DNA of 64,000 nt from DATARH01 sp963773625 (GCA_963773625.1 CAVZCJ010000004.1:1-64000), one strand, 5' to 3'. Numbered from the stretch's first letter, positions 17,400-29,963 are shown. A program made the numbers and translations. The notes: generated from the letters alone by a model not told the origin.

Positions 17400-18809
17400 A
17401 TGCCCGCGCCCCTCGCGGTGACGCTGACCGGGTCGACTTCGCGGTGATCGGCGCCGGGCCGGCCGGGATGGCGGCGGCGACCTTGGCCGCCGAGCTCGGC
17501 CTCGACACCGTGCTGATCGACGAGCAGGACGCACCCGGCGGCCAGATCTATCGCGGCATCGAGCGCGCGGGGGATACCTCGCCGCTCGGCGCCGACTACC
17601 TCGCCGGCAAGCTGCTCGCCGCCGATTTCCGCGCCAGCGGCGCCAGCTACCGCCCCGCCACCACCGTCTGGCACATCGACCCGGACGGCACGCTTTCCCT
17701 CATTTCCGCCGGCGGGACCGAGACGATCCGCGCCCGCCGCATCCTGCTCGCGACCGGCGCGATCGAGCGGCCGGTGCCGATCCCCGGCTGGACCTTGCCC
17801 GGCGTGATGACCGCCGGCGCGGCGCAAATCATGCTCAAGACCGGCGACCTGGTGCCCGCCGGCCGCGCCGTGCTGGCCGGGCAGGGGCCGCTGCTCTGGC
17901 TGATCGCGGCGCAGCTGATCCGCGCCGGCGCGCCGCCGGCGGCGCTGCTGCTCACCGCGCCGCACGCCAATTACCACGCCGCCGCCCGCCTGCTCCCGGG
18001 CGCGCTGTGGCCGGCGCGCCACACGTTGCGGAAAGGCCTCGGCCTGATCCGCGAGGTGCGCCGCGCCGGCATCCCGGTCCGCCGCGAGGTACGCGGGCTG
18101 CGCGCGCTCGGCCGCGGCCGCGTCGAAGCGCGTCGCCTGGGATTCCGGCGAGATGCCGGCCGATCTTCTGCTGCTGCATGAAGGCGTGATCCCCAACACG
18201 CAGATAAGCCTGGCATTGGGATTGGAACACCGCTGGGACGACGTCCAGCTGTGCTGGCGGCCGGTCGTCGACGAGTGGGGCGCCACCACCCTGCAGACGA
18301 TCGCGATCGCCGGCGACGGCGCGCGGCATCGCCGGGGCCGAGGCAGCCGCGCTCACCGGACGGCTCGCCGCGCTCGACGCCGCCGCCGTTCCTCGACAAG
18401 CTCGACCCGGCCGAGCGCGACCGCCGCGCCGGCCCCATTGCGCGCCGCGCTCCGCCGCGAGCTGGCGATCCGCCCGTTGCTCGACCGGCTCTACCGTCCG
18501 GCGCCCGCGATCCTGGTCCCGCCCGACGACGTCATCGCTTGCCGCTGTGAGGAGGTCACGGTGGCGCAAATCCGCCGCGCCGCGCGGCTCGGCGCGCAAG
18601 GCCCGAACCAGGCCAAGGCGTTCACCCGCTGCGGCATGGGGCCGTGCCAGGGCCGCCTCTGCGGCCCGACCGTCTCCGCCGTGATGGCCGACACGCTCGA
18701 GAAGCCCATCGCCGAGATCGGCGCCTACCGCCCGCGCGCGCCCTATAAGCCGATCACCCTCGGCGCGCTGGCGGGGTTGGGGGGAACGTGCCTAGTTCGC
18801 GACGATTAA
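17400..18809 (+). CDS. FAD/NAD(P)-binding alpha subunit with C-terminal BFD-like [2Fe-2S] domain
   Basis: F-A-V-I-G-A-G-P-A-G-M-A-A-A begins a pyridine-nucleotide disulfide-type FAD domain; L-L-A-T-G-A-I-E-R-P-V-P-I-P-G-W-T is the family's second motif. The C-terminus has C-R-C-E-E-V-T and C-G-M-G-P-C-Q-G-R-L-C, a BFD-like cluster. Three or four frame changes (near 18135, 18325, 18393 and 18433) are needed. The true start is unclear: the ATG at 17400 is in another frame from the first motif. About 465 residues. Matches the alpha subunit of opine oxidase (OoxA/HcnB type). Confidence 0.85.
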
Positions 18810-19208
18810 GTCGAGAAAAGCCCGCGCCGTTAAAATCGCCGTCCGACCATGGGTTCCGAGCGCGAGCAATCCCGTCTTGTCTCCGGTGACGAGAAAATCC
18901 GCATGCCCGCCCTCGCACATCGCAAGGAGGAAATCGTCCCCCGGATCGGCCGAACGCTGGGTACGGGGCAGCCGGCGAACGAACTCGGCGTTGTCATGGA
19001 TCAGATTGACAAGCCGCCCTGCCTCCGCCGGCCGGAACCTGCCGCGAAAACTCGGCCTGCGCGTGACCGTCCTGATCTCGTCGAGTTGAAGTGCGTGCGT
19101 TACCAGGACGAAGCCGTCCTCTAGCCAAGCGTCGACGATGCGACCGGGAACGCTTTCGCTGTTGAGTAGAGCGCTCAACAGGACGTTGGTGTCGACGACG
19201 ACGCGCAT
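18792..19208 (-). CDS. PIN-domain RNase toxin (VapC-like)
   Basis: Starts M-R-V-V-V-D-T-N-V-L-L-S-A-L-L with the first acidic metal ligand in V-V-D-T-N. L-D-E-I-R-T-V carries the Glu and S-A-D-P-G-D-D-F-L-L-A-M-C the next acidic residues; it ends with G-D-K-T-G-L-L-A-L. This is the COG1569/TIGR00305 PIN family of putative toxins. Its stop overlaps the end of the convergent oxidase alpha gene by 18 bp. The upstream gene on the same strand is the likely antitoxin. Confidence 0.85.
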   Translation of the reverse strand: MRVVVDTNVLLSALLNSESVPGRIVDAWLEDGFVLVTHALQLDEIRTVTRRPSFRGRFRPAEAGRLVNLIHDNAEFVRRLPRTQRSADPGDDFLLAMCEGGHADFLVTGDKTGLLALGTHGRTAILTARAFLDLIVAN

Positions 19209-19214
19209 CCAGCG

Positions 19215-19484
19215 CTATTCGTCCCACCATTTGCGGTCGCGCCAGAATTCTTTGCGCGCCGCGGTGACCTCCTCGTCGACGATCGCCTGAATTTCCTCGT
19301 CTGACAAATCCGCGTTACGCTGGCGTATATCGCGAAGGGTCGCGCGAAGCACCTCTTTTTGTACCGCGCGCTCAATGAATTTCGACAGATCGCCCTTCTT
19401 GCCGCCATGCTCGGCGAGGTAGGAGCGCACTGCCGTATCGGTTTCCTTCGTCACTTTGACGGTCCAGCGGGTAAGGTCGGACAT
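19215..19484 (-). CDS. Antitoxin-like protein paired with the PIN toxin
   Basis: 89 residues, starting M-S-D-L-T-R-W-T-V-K-V-T-K-E-T-D-T-A-V-R-S-Y-L, a strand then helix typical of a ribbon-helix-helix DNA-binding domain. G-D-L-S-K-F-I-E-R-A-V and an acidic, Trp-ending C-terminus (W-W-D-E) follow. The 6-bp gap to the PIN gene and the gene order (antitoxin first) fit a type II toxin-antitoxin operon. Autoregulation is likely through the dyad just upstream. Confidence 0.75.
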   Translation of the reverse strand: MSDLTRWTVKVTKETDTAVRSYLAEHGGKKGDLSKFIERAVQKEVLRATLRDIRQRNADLSDEEIQAIVDEEVTAARKEFWRDRKWWDE

Positions 19485-19490
19485 TAGACG

Positions 19491-19504
19491 CCTATCAGCT
19501 TAGG
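19491..19504. promoter_or_regulatory. Dyad upstream of the toxin-antitoxin operon, possible operator
   Basis: CCTA-TCAGCT-TAGG is a perfect 4-bp dyad around a near-palindromic centre, 6 bp upstream of the antitoxin ATG. It is itself nested in a wider GACGC...GCGTC dyad (about 19487-19516). The region is AT-rich compared with its flanks. Binding by the antitoxin is inferred from position. Confidence 0.4.
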
Positions 19505-19631
19505 TGTTTAAGCGTCCAAATATCTAAGACCTGCCATCCCGATTTGCCAGTACCAAATGCATCGCTGACACTTGCGCTTCCAGGTATTTGCCCAAAGGAT
19601 GCGCGATCCCTCTCCCACCGTGATGCCCGCC

Positions 19632-21738
19632 ATGCCTGATCATCCGCTGACCCCGCTTCTCGCGCCGCGTTCGGTGGCGATCTTTGGCGCGTCGAACGAC
19701 CCGACCCGGATCAGCGGCCGCTCGCTGCGCTATTTCCGCGAGGCCGGGTACAAGGGCGGCCTCTATCCGATCAACCCGACCCGCGACACGGTGCAGGGCC
19801 TCAAGGCCTATCCCGATCTTGCCTCGGTGCCGGGCGCGGTCGATTTCGGCCTCATCGCGGTGCCGGCCAATCTCGCGGTCGAGGCGATGGAGGCATGCGT
19901 CAAGAAGGGCGTGCGCGGCGTCGTCATGTTCACCGCCGGCTTCGCCGAGATCGGCGCCGAGGGCCGCGCGCTGCAGGATCGGATCACCAAGATCGCGGTC
20001 GATAACGGCATCCGCCTCTGCGGGCCGAATTGCCTCGGCCTCTTCAACATGCGGATCGGCCACACCCCGACCTTCTCGTCCTTCCTCGAGGAAGGCCCGC
20101 CGCAATCCGGCCCGCTCGGCATGGTCACCCAGTCGGGCGCGTTCGGCACGCATCTGCTGGCGCTGACCGCGCGGCGCGGCATCTCGGTCGGCGTGTGGAT
20201 GTCGACCGGCAACGAGGCCGAGGTCCAGGTCGCCGACGGCATCTCGTTCCTCGCCGACGACCCCGAGACCCAGGCCATCGCCTGCTACATGGAGGCGATC
20301 CAGGATGGCGAGCGCTTCGCCGCCGCGGTCAAGCGCGCCCGCGAAAACGGCAAGCCGGTGATCGCGATGAAGGTCGGCGGCTCGGAGATCGGCGCCGCGG
20401 CGGCGGCCTCGCACACCGCCTCGCTCGCCGGCAGCGACGCGGTCTACGACGCGGCGCTGCGCCAGCTCGGGGTCGAGCGCGCCAAGACGCCGGAGGATCT
20501 GGTCGAGATCGCCTATGCCTGCACCCGCGGCCGGCTGCCGCGCTCGCGCAAGCTGGCGGTGATGACGATGTCGGGCGGCGCCGGCGTCTTGATGGCCGAC
20601 GCCGCCGAGGAGCAGGGGCTCGACCTCGCCCCGCTCGCCGCCGACTCGCAGAAGACGGTGCTCGAATGGGTCCCGTTCGCCGCGCCGCGCAACCCGGTGG
20701 ACGTGACCGCCCAGGCGCTCAACGACCCGTCGATCCTCGACAAGAGCTTCGACCTGCTGCTCGGCAAGGAGAAGTTCCCCTCGATGGTCGGCTTCTTCAC
20801 CACCTGGGCGTCGTCGCCGCAAATGGCCGAGCCGCTTTACAAATCGCTGAGCGGCGCCGCCGAGCGCTATCCGGAGAGCTACATCGCGCTCTCCGCCATC
20901 GCCGCGCCCGAGATGCAGCGCCGCTACGAGGCCGCCGGCATCGGCGTCTACGAAGACCCGTGGCGCGCGGTCGAGGCGGTCGCCGCGGCGACCCGCTGCG
21001 CCGAGCGCATCGCCACCCCGCCGCATCCGGTCCCGCCGGTCCCGACCGGTCTCGCGCCGCTGCCCAAGCACGCGCTCGGCGAGCACGAGGCCAAGGCGAT
21101 CCTCGCCGCCGCCGGCGTGCCGATCCTCGAGGAGCGGCTCGTCACCAGCGCCGCCGAGGCAACCGCCGCCGCCAGCCTCGGCGAAAAGCTGGTGCTCAAG
21201 ATCGTCTCGCCCGAGATCACCCATAAGACCGAAGTCGGCGGCGTCATGCTCAACGTCGCCGCCGCCGATGCGGGCGCCGCTTATACCGAGCTGATGGCCC
21301 GCGTCGCCACGCGCGCCCCGCACGCCCATCTCGAAGGCGTCCTCATCTCGCCGATGCTGACCGACGGCGTCGAGATGATCCTCGGCGTCCAGCACGACGG
21401 CGTCTTCGGCCCGACCGTGCTGCTCGGCCTCGGCGGCATCTTTGTCGAGGTGCTGCGCGACGTCACTTTCCGCATCGCCCCCTTCGGCCTCGAGGAGGCG
21501 CGCGCGATGATCGGCGAATTGCGCGGCGCCGCGATCCTCAAGGGCGCGCGCGGCAAGCCGCCCGGCGATCTCGACGCGCTGGCCGCAAACCCTGTCGAAG
21601 CTGTCGCTCTTCGCCGCCGCGCAGAAAGGCCAGTTCTCGTCGATCGACATCAACCCGCTGCTGGTCCGTCCGCAAGGCAAGGGCGTCGTCGCCCTCGACG
21701 CGCTGATCGTCACCGAAGGGACGCCAGCGGGGCATTAA
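19632..21738 (+). CDS. NDP-forming acyl-CoA (acetate-CoA ligase-like) synthetase
   Basis: Domain order is CoA-binding (S-V-A-I-F-G-A-S-N-D-P, residues 14-24), succinyl-CoA-ligase-like (G-P-N-C-L-G, then V-T-Q-S-G-A-F-G-T, S-H-T-A-S-L-A-G with the phosphorylated His) and a C-terminal ATP-grasp domain (K-I-V-S-P-E-I-T-H-K-T-E-V-G-G-V, G-L-G-G-I-F-V-E-V). An extra A near 21592 breaks the frame before S-K-L-S-L-F-A-A-A. The last part, I-D-I-N-P-L-L-V-R-P, is the ATP-grasp end. About 701 residues. I start at M-P-D-H-P (19632). Activates a carboxylic acid with CoA, reversibly, in the cytosol. Confidence 0.9.
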
Positions 21739-21849
21739 GCCCTGCCGCGCTTTGCCAATTGATGTGGGTCAAGGAGGCGTCGGCCGTTTTCGGGTTCTCT
21801 CACATCTGCAGCGTGTGCTGCGACGTTAGTCGTGATGTGGAGAACTCAA

Positions 21850-22218
21850 ATGCGATGGATTTTGAAATTTGCGCTGGCGTTGCCGGCAGTCTGTCTATTT
21901 CTGACCTCGCCGGCCCCGGCTCAGTTCATCTTGGGCCCCAGCTGGGAAACCACCGTGACATTGACCCAGGCTGATCTCGACATGATCAAGTCGACGCTCA
22001 TGACGCGGATCCATAATCACGACGCTGGCACGAGGGCGGCGTGGAACAACCCGCAGAGCGGCAATTCTGGCACCATCGCCCTGCTGAGCGTGGTGCCGCG
22101 GGGTGCCCAGCGATGCGAGCAGATCGAATATCACAACATCCCGCCGCACGGCGCGCCTAGCGATCGCTTCGTACTGACGAGCTGCATCCAACCCGACGGC
22201 AGCTGGCGACTTTCCTAG
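21850..22218 (+). CDS. Secreted protein of the RT0821/Lpp0805 surface-antigen type
   Basis: A signal peptide (M-R-W-I-L-K-F-A-L-A-L-P-A-V-C-L-F to A-P-A-Q) is followed by W-N-N-P-Q-S-G-N-S-G-T-I-A-L. A C-terminal pattern with two Cys (R-C-E-Q-I, then T-S-C-I-Q-P-D-G-S-W-R) follows. The W-N-P-S-G-G core and C-x-x-x-D-G-x-W end match the RT0821/Lpp0805 family. GGAGAA just before the ATG at 21850 supports that start. About 122 residues. Probably periplasmic or outer membrane; role unknown. Confidence 0.65.
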   Translation: MRWILKFALALPAVCLFLTSPAPAQFILGPSWETTVTLTQADLDMIKSTLMTRIHNHDAGTRAAWNNPQSGNSGTIALLSVVPRGAQRCEQIEYHNIPPHGAPSDRFVLTSCIQPDGSWRLS

Positions 22219-22346
22219 GGAGCGGCGTGGCGAGCTGTTTACTGGGAATCGCGCCGCTGCGAGAGTGCGCTCCTCTCCGGTACCGTCCATAGTCGCGCGC
22301 AGTGTTGCAGCCTGCCCGCTGGAGATGGGTGGAAGATGGTGAAGGG

Positions 22347-24401
22347 ATGACCACGTATGCCGTCGGTGTCGATATCGGCGGCACCTTCACCGATATCGTC
22401 TGCGCCGGGTCGGACGGCTCGCTGCGGCTGATGAAGCGCCCGACGACGCGCGGCGACCCGGCCGCGGCGGTGCGCGACGCGCTCGCACGCGATGCGCGCC
22501 GAATGGGGCATCGACCCGGCTGCCATCGTCCGCTTCGTGCATGGTTCGACGGTCGCCACCAATGCGGTCATCGAGCGCAAGGGCGCGCGCACCGGCATCG
22601 TCACCACCGCCGGGTTCAAGGACGTGCTCGAGATCGGCCGCCAGATGCGCCATCGCATGTACGACCTGATCCTCAGCCCCGAAACTCCGGGCTTTCTTGC
22701 CCCAGGCTCACGCCGCAAGGAGGTGCGCGAGCGCATCTCGGCGCAGGGCGAGATGGTGATCCCGCTCGACGAGGACGATGTCCGCCGCGCCGCCGCCGAG
22801 CTCGCCGCCGACGGGGTCGAGGCGATCGCCATCGTCTTCCTGTTCTCGTTTCTCAACGCCGCGCACGAGCGCCGCGCGGCGAAATCATCGCCGCCGCGCA
22901 TCCGGGCATCGCCGTCTCGCTGTCGTCCGAGGTCGATCCCGCCTTCCGCGAATACGAGCGCACCGCGGTCACTGCATTCGACGCCTATCTGAAGCCGGTC
23001 GTCGCCGGTTACCTCGCGCACATGGAGCGCGACCTCGCGACCGCTGGCGTCGCCGCCCCGCTGCAGATCATGCAGTCGCGCGGCGGCATCAGCTCGGCCG
23101 CGAACGCGGCGCGGCGTCCGGTGCGCTTGTTCCTGTCTGGCCCCGCCGCCGGGGTGGTCGGCGCGCTCTCGGTCGGCAAGGCGGCCGGCTCCGGTGACCT
23201 GATCTCGATCGATATCGGCGGCACCAGCTGCGACATCGCCCTTGTTAGCGGCGGCGAGCCGCTGGTGCGCGGCGAGGGCATCATCGACGGCTATACCGTG
23301 CGCGTGCCGATGGTCGACGTCACCGCGATCGGCGCCGGCGGTGGCAGCATCGCCCGCATCGACGATGCCGGCGCGCTGCGTGTCGGGCCGCAATCCGCCG
23401 GGTCGGAGCCGGGTCCCGCCTGCTACGGCCGCGGCGGCGCTGAGCCGACGGTCGACCGACGCCTCGCTGGTGCTCGGCTATCTCGACCCCGGCTACTTCG
23501 CCGGCGGTACGCTGCGTCTCGACCCCGAGCGCGCCCGCGCCGCGATCGCCCCGCTCGCCGCGCGCATGGGCGCCGTCGGTCGAGACCGCCGCGCTCGGCA
23601 TCCACCGCGTCGTCAACGCCCAGATGGCCGAGGCGATGCGGCTGGTTTCGATCGGCCGCGGCATCGATCCGCGCGGCTACACGCTGGTGCCGCTGGGCGG
23701 CGCCGGGCCGCTGCACGCCGCCGCGCTGGCCGCCGAGCTCGGCATTGCCCGCATTCTCGTCCCGCGCGCATCCCGGCGTGCTGTCCGCGGCCGGGCTGCT
23801 CGCCGCGCCGATCGAGCACGAATTGTCGGCCGCTTATCCGCGACCGCTGGCCGGTGCCGATTGGGCTGAGTTGCGAGCGGTGCTGGCCCGCCTCGACGGC
23901 GGCTGCGCCGGGCTGATGCGGGGCGAGGGTGTCACGCCGGACGCGGCCGTGATCCGCCACTTCGCCGATATCTGCTATATCGGCCAGGGCTACCACCTGG
24001 AAATTCCAATCCGCGCCGACGCCTCCGAACCGCTGGCCGCGCTCTACCGCGATTTTCTCGCCGCGCACGACCGGGTCTACGGTCACGCGACCGAGGCGCC
24101 GGCCCGCATCGTCAACCTCCGCGCCCTGCACCGCGTCGCCCCGCCGGCTTCGGCGACGGCGCGGCCCATGCTTCGGGTAGCTCCGAGCGAACGCAAATCC
24201 CGCCGCCAGGTGTTGATCGATCCGTCGTCGGGGGTGGAGACCGCCGACATCTATGATCGCGCGGCGCTCGCCGTGGGGCGGGAATTCGCCGGTCCGGCGA
24301 TCGTCGAGCAGCCGGACACCACGACCCTCGTGCCGCGCGGCTGGCGCTGCCGCGTCGCAGCCGGCGAAATCTTGCTGCTGGAGCCGGTTACGGGGCGGTG
24401 A
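22347..24401 (+). CDS. hyuA: Hydantoinase/oxoprolinase A subunit (HyuA-like)
   Basis: Starts M-T-T-Y-A-V-G-V-D-I-G-G-T-F-T-D-I-V, the ATPase phosphate-1 loop of the hydantoinase A family. H-G-S-T-V-A-T-N-A-V-I-E-R-K-G-A, D-I-G-G-T-S-C-D-I-A and G-G-A-G-P-L-H-A follow. Five frame changes (near 22490, 22876, 23452, 23578 and 23770) are needed. About 684 residues. The usual partner HyuB is absent: the next gene is a TRAP-type binding protein. ATP-dependent ring opening of a hydantoin or oxoproline-like compound is inferred. Confidence 0.88.
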   Translation: MTTYAVGVDIGGTFTDIVCAGSDGSLRLMKRPTTRGDPAAAVRDALARDARRMGHRPGCHRPLRAWFDGRHQCGHRAQGRAHRHRHHRRVQGRARDRPPDAPSHVRPDPQPRNSGLSCPRLTPQGGARAHLGAGRDGDPARRGRCPPRRRRARRRRGRGDRHRLPVLVSQRRARAPRGEIIAAAHPGIAVSLSSEVDPAFREYERTAVTAFDAYLKPVVAGYLAHMERDLATAGVAAPLQIMQSRGGISSAANAARRPVRLFLSGPAAGVVGALSVGKAAGSGDLISIDIGGTSCDIALVSGGEPLVRGEGIIDGYTVRVPMVDVTAIGAGGGSIARIDDAGALRVGPQSAGSEPGPACYGRGGAEPTVDRRLAGARLSRPRLLRRRYAASRPRARPRRDRPARRAHGRRRSRPPRSASTASSTPRWPRRCGWFRSAAASIRAATRWCRWAAPGRCTPPRWPPSSALPAFSSRAHPGVLSAAGLLAAPIEHELSAAYPRPLAGADWAELRAVLARLDGGCAGLMRGEGVTPDAAVIRHFADICYIGQGYHLEIPIRADASEPLAALYRDFLAAHDRVYGHATEAPARIVNLRALHRVAPPASATARPMLRVAPSERKSRRQVLIDPSSGVETADIYDRAALAVGREFAGPAIVEQPDTTTLVPRGWRCRVAAGEILLLEPVTGR

Positions 24402-24469
24402 TCCGGCTTGTCGGGAAGGGGTCGGAGGACCCCGATCATAACGGAAAATTAACGCCAAAGGTTTAGGCC

Positions 24470-25545
24470 ATGCCGACAGTTCGGAAGGAATTCGGCGTCG
24501 TGCGGTACTGGCTGTTAACGCTCCTTTTGCTGATGGCTCTTCCGGCCTCCGGTCAAGAGCTCCCCGACATACATCTCAAGGTGGTCGGCGGCCTCGGCCA
24601 GACCATCCAGTTCAAGAACTATGAGGAGCCGTTCTGGAGCAAGCAACTCGCCGAGCGCTCCGACGGGCACATCACCGCGGAAGTGACGCCTTGGGACCAG
24701 TTCGGGATCAAGGGCGCCGAGCTGCTGCAGTTTACCCGCCTCGGCGCGATCATGCTGTCGACCGTGTCCTTGAGCCAGATCGCCAGCGAGGATCCAGAGG
24801 CCGCGGCGGTCGATCTCGCTGGGCTCAACCCCGATATCGTGACCTTGCGCCGCAGCATCGACGCCTACCTGCCGACGCTGCGCGAGGTCTACCGCGACGC
24901 GTTATGGGCTCGAGCTCTTGGCGGTGTGGAGCTACCCGGCGCAGGTCATCTTCTGTAACCGGTCGATCAGCAGCCTCGCCGACCTGAAGGGCGTCAAGGT
25001 TCGCGTCGCCAGCGCGATGCACTCCGACTTCGTCGAGGGGCTGGGTGGCGTCGGCGTCACCATCCCGTTCGACGGGCTGATGGAAGGGCTGAAGAAGCAC
25101 GTCGCCGATTGCGCCATCACCGGCGCGATGTCCGGGTATCGGCTTGGTCTGCACAACGCGACGACGCATCTCGACGCGACCACGGTCAGCTGGGGCCCTT
25201 ACGTCCTCTTCGCCAACCGCACCGCATGGGAGCGCTTGGATCCCCGGGTGCGCGAGTTCCTGACCGCCCAGATCGACGAGCTCAGCGGCAGGCTTTGGGA
25301 CGCCGCCGAGCAAGAAACCGAGGAAGGCGTCGCCTGCCTTACCGGTAACGGAACCTGTACCGCCGGACCGCCGGGCGAGCATGAAGCTGGTCCCGACCAC
25401 CGCCGATGACCGCAAGCTGGTGCGGCAGTCCTTTATCAAGGTGGTGTCTCCGCGCTGGTCCGACCGTTGCGGCCCCGCCTGCATCACCAATTGGAACCAA
25501 ACGATCGGCCGCCAGTTCGACATCACCGTCGCCGCGAGCCACTGA
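24470..25545 (+). CDS. TRAP-type (DctP-like) periplasmic substrate-binding protein
   Basis: Signal peptide (W-L-L-T-L-L-L-L-M-A-L-P-A-S-G), then the DctP pattern. F-K-N-Y-E-E-P-F-W and G-A-E-L-L-Q-F-T-R-L-G-A come first. After a frame change near 24900, L-A-D-L-K-G-V-K-V-R-V-A is the family's most conserved stretch. Another change near 25368 leads to W-N-Q-T-I-G at the end. About 357 residues. No TRAP permease genes are nearby; a histidine kinase starts 16 bp downstream, so this protein may serve as a ligand sensor and not a transporter part. Confidence 0.85.
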
Positions 25546-25561
25546 GGTAAAGAGCGGACTG

Positions 25562-27727
<2,166 letters not shown>

Positions 27728-28966
27728 GCCGGCGGCGAAGCGGGTTACCACTTGTGGCGGCCGCGTCGCCGGTCAGCCAGCGCAGCACGACGATCGCCAC
27801 CAGGTTCGGCAACGCCAGCACGATAAAGGAGGCCGCCCAGGCCCGGCCGCTTTGCGCGCCGCCGGCGAGATCGAGGATCACGCCGAAGGCAGTCGGCGCC
27901 ACCAGGCCGGCGGTAAAGCCCAGCATCGAATGGACGCCCAGCGTCGCGCCGCGCTGCTCGGGCTTCGCCGCGGCCACAGTGCCGGCGGTCAGCGCGCCGG
28001 AATCCGCCATCACCGTCGCGTAATAGCAGGCCAGTAGCCCTACCGAGAGCGCGAACGAGACCTGCCAGGAGAGGCCGGTGGCGACCCCGAAGACAAAGCC
28101 GGTCAGCATGATCGCGGTGATCAGATTGGCGCGGCCGAACCGCTTGGCGAATTCGTTGCAGCCGATGCTCGAGGCGATGCCGCCCAGCGAGATGATCGAG
28201 GCCAGGGTCGGCGCGTCGAGCCTGCCCGTGCCTCCGGTCGCCGAACCGGCGGCGAAGGTGAGGAACGCGACCATCCAGGCGCGCGAGCCGTAAAGCTCCC
28301 AGCAATGCGCGACATAGCCGCTGATGTAGCCGAGCGCCGGCTTGTTGCGAAACACCAGCCGGTAGCTCTCGATAAAGCCGGGCCGGTTGGCGGCCGGGGC
28401 GGGGGCCTTCGGCGCCATCAGCAGGAACACGAGAAGCCCGGCGAGCAGCGGACCCAACGCCGCGAAGGCGAAGGCAAGCCGCCATGAGGCATGCGCGGAA
28501 ACGATGCCGGCGAGGAAATAGGAGCCGGCGAGGCCGAACCCGGACAGCGAGGTGTAAAGCGCCGTGGCGCGCGACTGCAGCGCCTCGTCGATACGGTCCG
28601 ACATCGCCTTGAGGCCGGGCATGTAGATCCCGGCGAAGCCGATCCCGAACAGCGCCTGCGCGATCATCGCTCCGACGAAGCCGTTGGCGAACAGCGCGAA
28701 TGCCGCGGAGCCGCCGGCCGCGAGCAGGGTGGAGCCGAGATAGATGCGCCGCGCGTCGATGCGGTCGGTGAGGCTGGTCAGCACCGGCACCGAACCGACA
28801 TAGCCAAAAAACAGGATGCCGCCGACCAGCCCCGCCGCGGCATTGCTCAGGCCCCAGTCGGTGCGCAGCATCGGGAGCAGCGCGGGATAGGTGGCGAACC
28901 CTGCCATGCACAGGATCTCCGCCGTGCACATCAGCGCCACCAGGCGCGGACTGCTGGTGACGCGGG

Positions 28967-29236
28967 TCATGCGGCGCGGGCGTGGTTGCTGCGTTGGGGA
29001 ACGGAGCGTTGGCGGCGGCTCGGGGCCATCTGCGCGCGCCGGTTGACGACCATTTTGTCGTGGAGCGACCTGATCACCCCCGAGCCGGTGTGAGTGAAGA
29101 GAAACGGCAGGACGGCGTGAACGAGACAGGCAAGTCCGCCGCCGATCATGCTGAATGCAAAGCCCGATGCCGTCTGCAGGTGCTCGAGATAGTTCTCCCC
29201 GACCGAGGCGGGGTGTTCGCTGAAAGATACTTTCAT
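28967..29236 (-). CDS. DUF6356-like small membrane protein
   Basis: 89 residues: F-S-E-H-P-A-S-V-G-E-N-Y-L-E-H, then a hydrophobic helix with G-G-G-L-A-C-L-V-H-A-V-L-P-F-L-F and V-I-R-S-L-H-D-K-M-V-V-N-R-R. This pattern is that of DUF6356. Start overlaps the GNAT stop and its stop overlaps the MFS start, so the three genes are translationally coupled. Function unknown. Confidence 0.75.
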   Translation of the reverse strand: MKVSFSEHPASVGENYLEHLQTASGFAFSMIGGGLACLVHAVLPFLFTHTGSGVIRSLHDKMVVNRRAQMAPSRRQRSVPQRSNHARAA

Positions 29237-29916
29237 GGCTTTGCTACTTCCTGTGGGGCGCCACCTTGGGCGGCGAGGTGAAAGAGAACTTGCCAAGGCT
29301 CGGCTGCTGTTGCCGCCGCGCCGCCGTCGAAGACGACGGGCTGATCGGGCTCCAGCTCCTTGCGGTAATAGCTGCGCACCGTCGCCGAGGTGTCGTCGTA
29401 GGTCTTGAGCGTGTCGCCGCGCCGGTAGCCCAGGCGTTCGTAGCGGCGATGCGCATCGAGGAGCTTGATGTCCGACCACAATTCGATCGCATGCGCGCCG
29501 CGCTCGCGCGCCTCGTGCTCGACCAGTTGGCAGAGGAACGAGCCGAGCCCGTTCTTGCGCATCCCGCGCGCGACATAGAGCTTTTGCAGCTCGACGACGC
29601 CGTTCTCGGCGCTGGGCATCAGCGCGATCGTGCCGATGATCTCGCCGTTCGCCTCGACCACCCAGAACCGCCCGCCGTTTCGCGCATAGGCGCTCGCCGG
29701 CCTTAGCAACTCCGGCATATCATTGGCGGCGACCAGGGTCTTGCCCGGGTACTCGGACCAAACCTTCGATACCAGCGCGACGATCGCGTCGGCGTCATCG
29801 TCGCGCGCATAGCGCAACACCAACCCATCGGATCTCCCGATGATCGCGCCGGGCGATACCGAATCGATGCGAGCGGACAGGTACTCCCGCGGCGCCGAGC
29901 GACTCTCGGTTGCCAT
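29233..29916 (-). CDS. GNAT-family N-acetyltransferase
   Basis: 227 residues. The acetyl-CoA loop reads V-A-R-G-M-R-K-N-G-L-G-S-F-L-C-Q-L-V (R-x-x-G-x-G/A pattern), preceded by I-I-G-T-I-A-L-M-P and followed by Y-E-R-L-G-Y-R-R-G-D, all GNAT features. An extra C-terminal tail of about 35 residues is Ala-rich. First gene of the leftward operon; its upstream region holds a hairpin (29964-29981) and copy 1 of the 63-bp element. Acceptor unknown. Confidence 0.85.
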   Translation of the reverse strand: MATESRSAPREYLSARIDSVSPGAIIGRSDGLVLRYARDDDADAIVALVSKVWSEYPGKTLVAANDMPELLRPASAYARNGGRFWVVEANGEIIGTIALMPSAENGVVELQKLYVARGMRKNGLGSFLCQLVEHEARERGAHAIELWSDIKLLDAHRRYERLGYRRGDTLKTYDDTSATVRSYYRKELEPDQPVVFDGGAAATAAEPWQVLFHLAAQGGAPQEVAKP

Positions 29917-29963
29917 TATCCTACCCTCAGTTGCCGGGGCCCTTTTGGCCCCTTGCGTTACGA

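Noticed and set aside
19524..21713. 729-codon open frame on the minus strand
   Set aside because: It is wholly antisense to the acyl-CoA synthetase, has low-complexity Arg/Asp/Ala/Gly composition and no family motifs; GC-rich codon bias makes such shadows.
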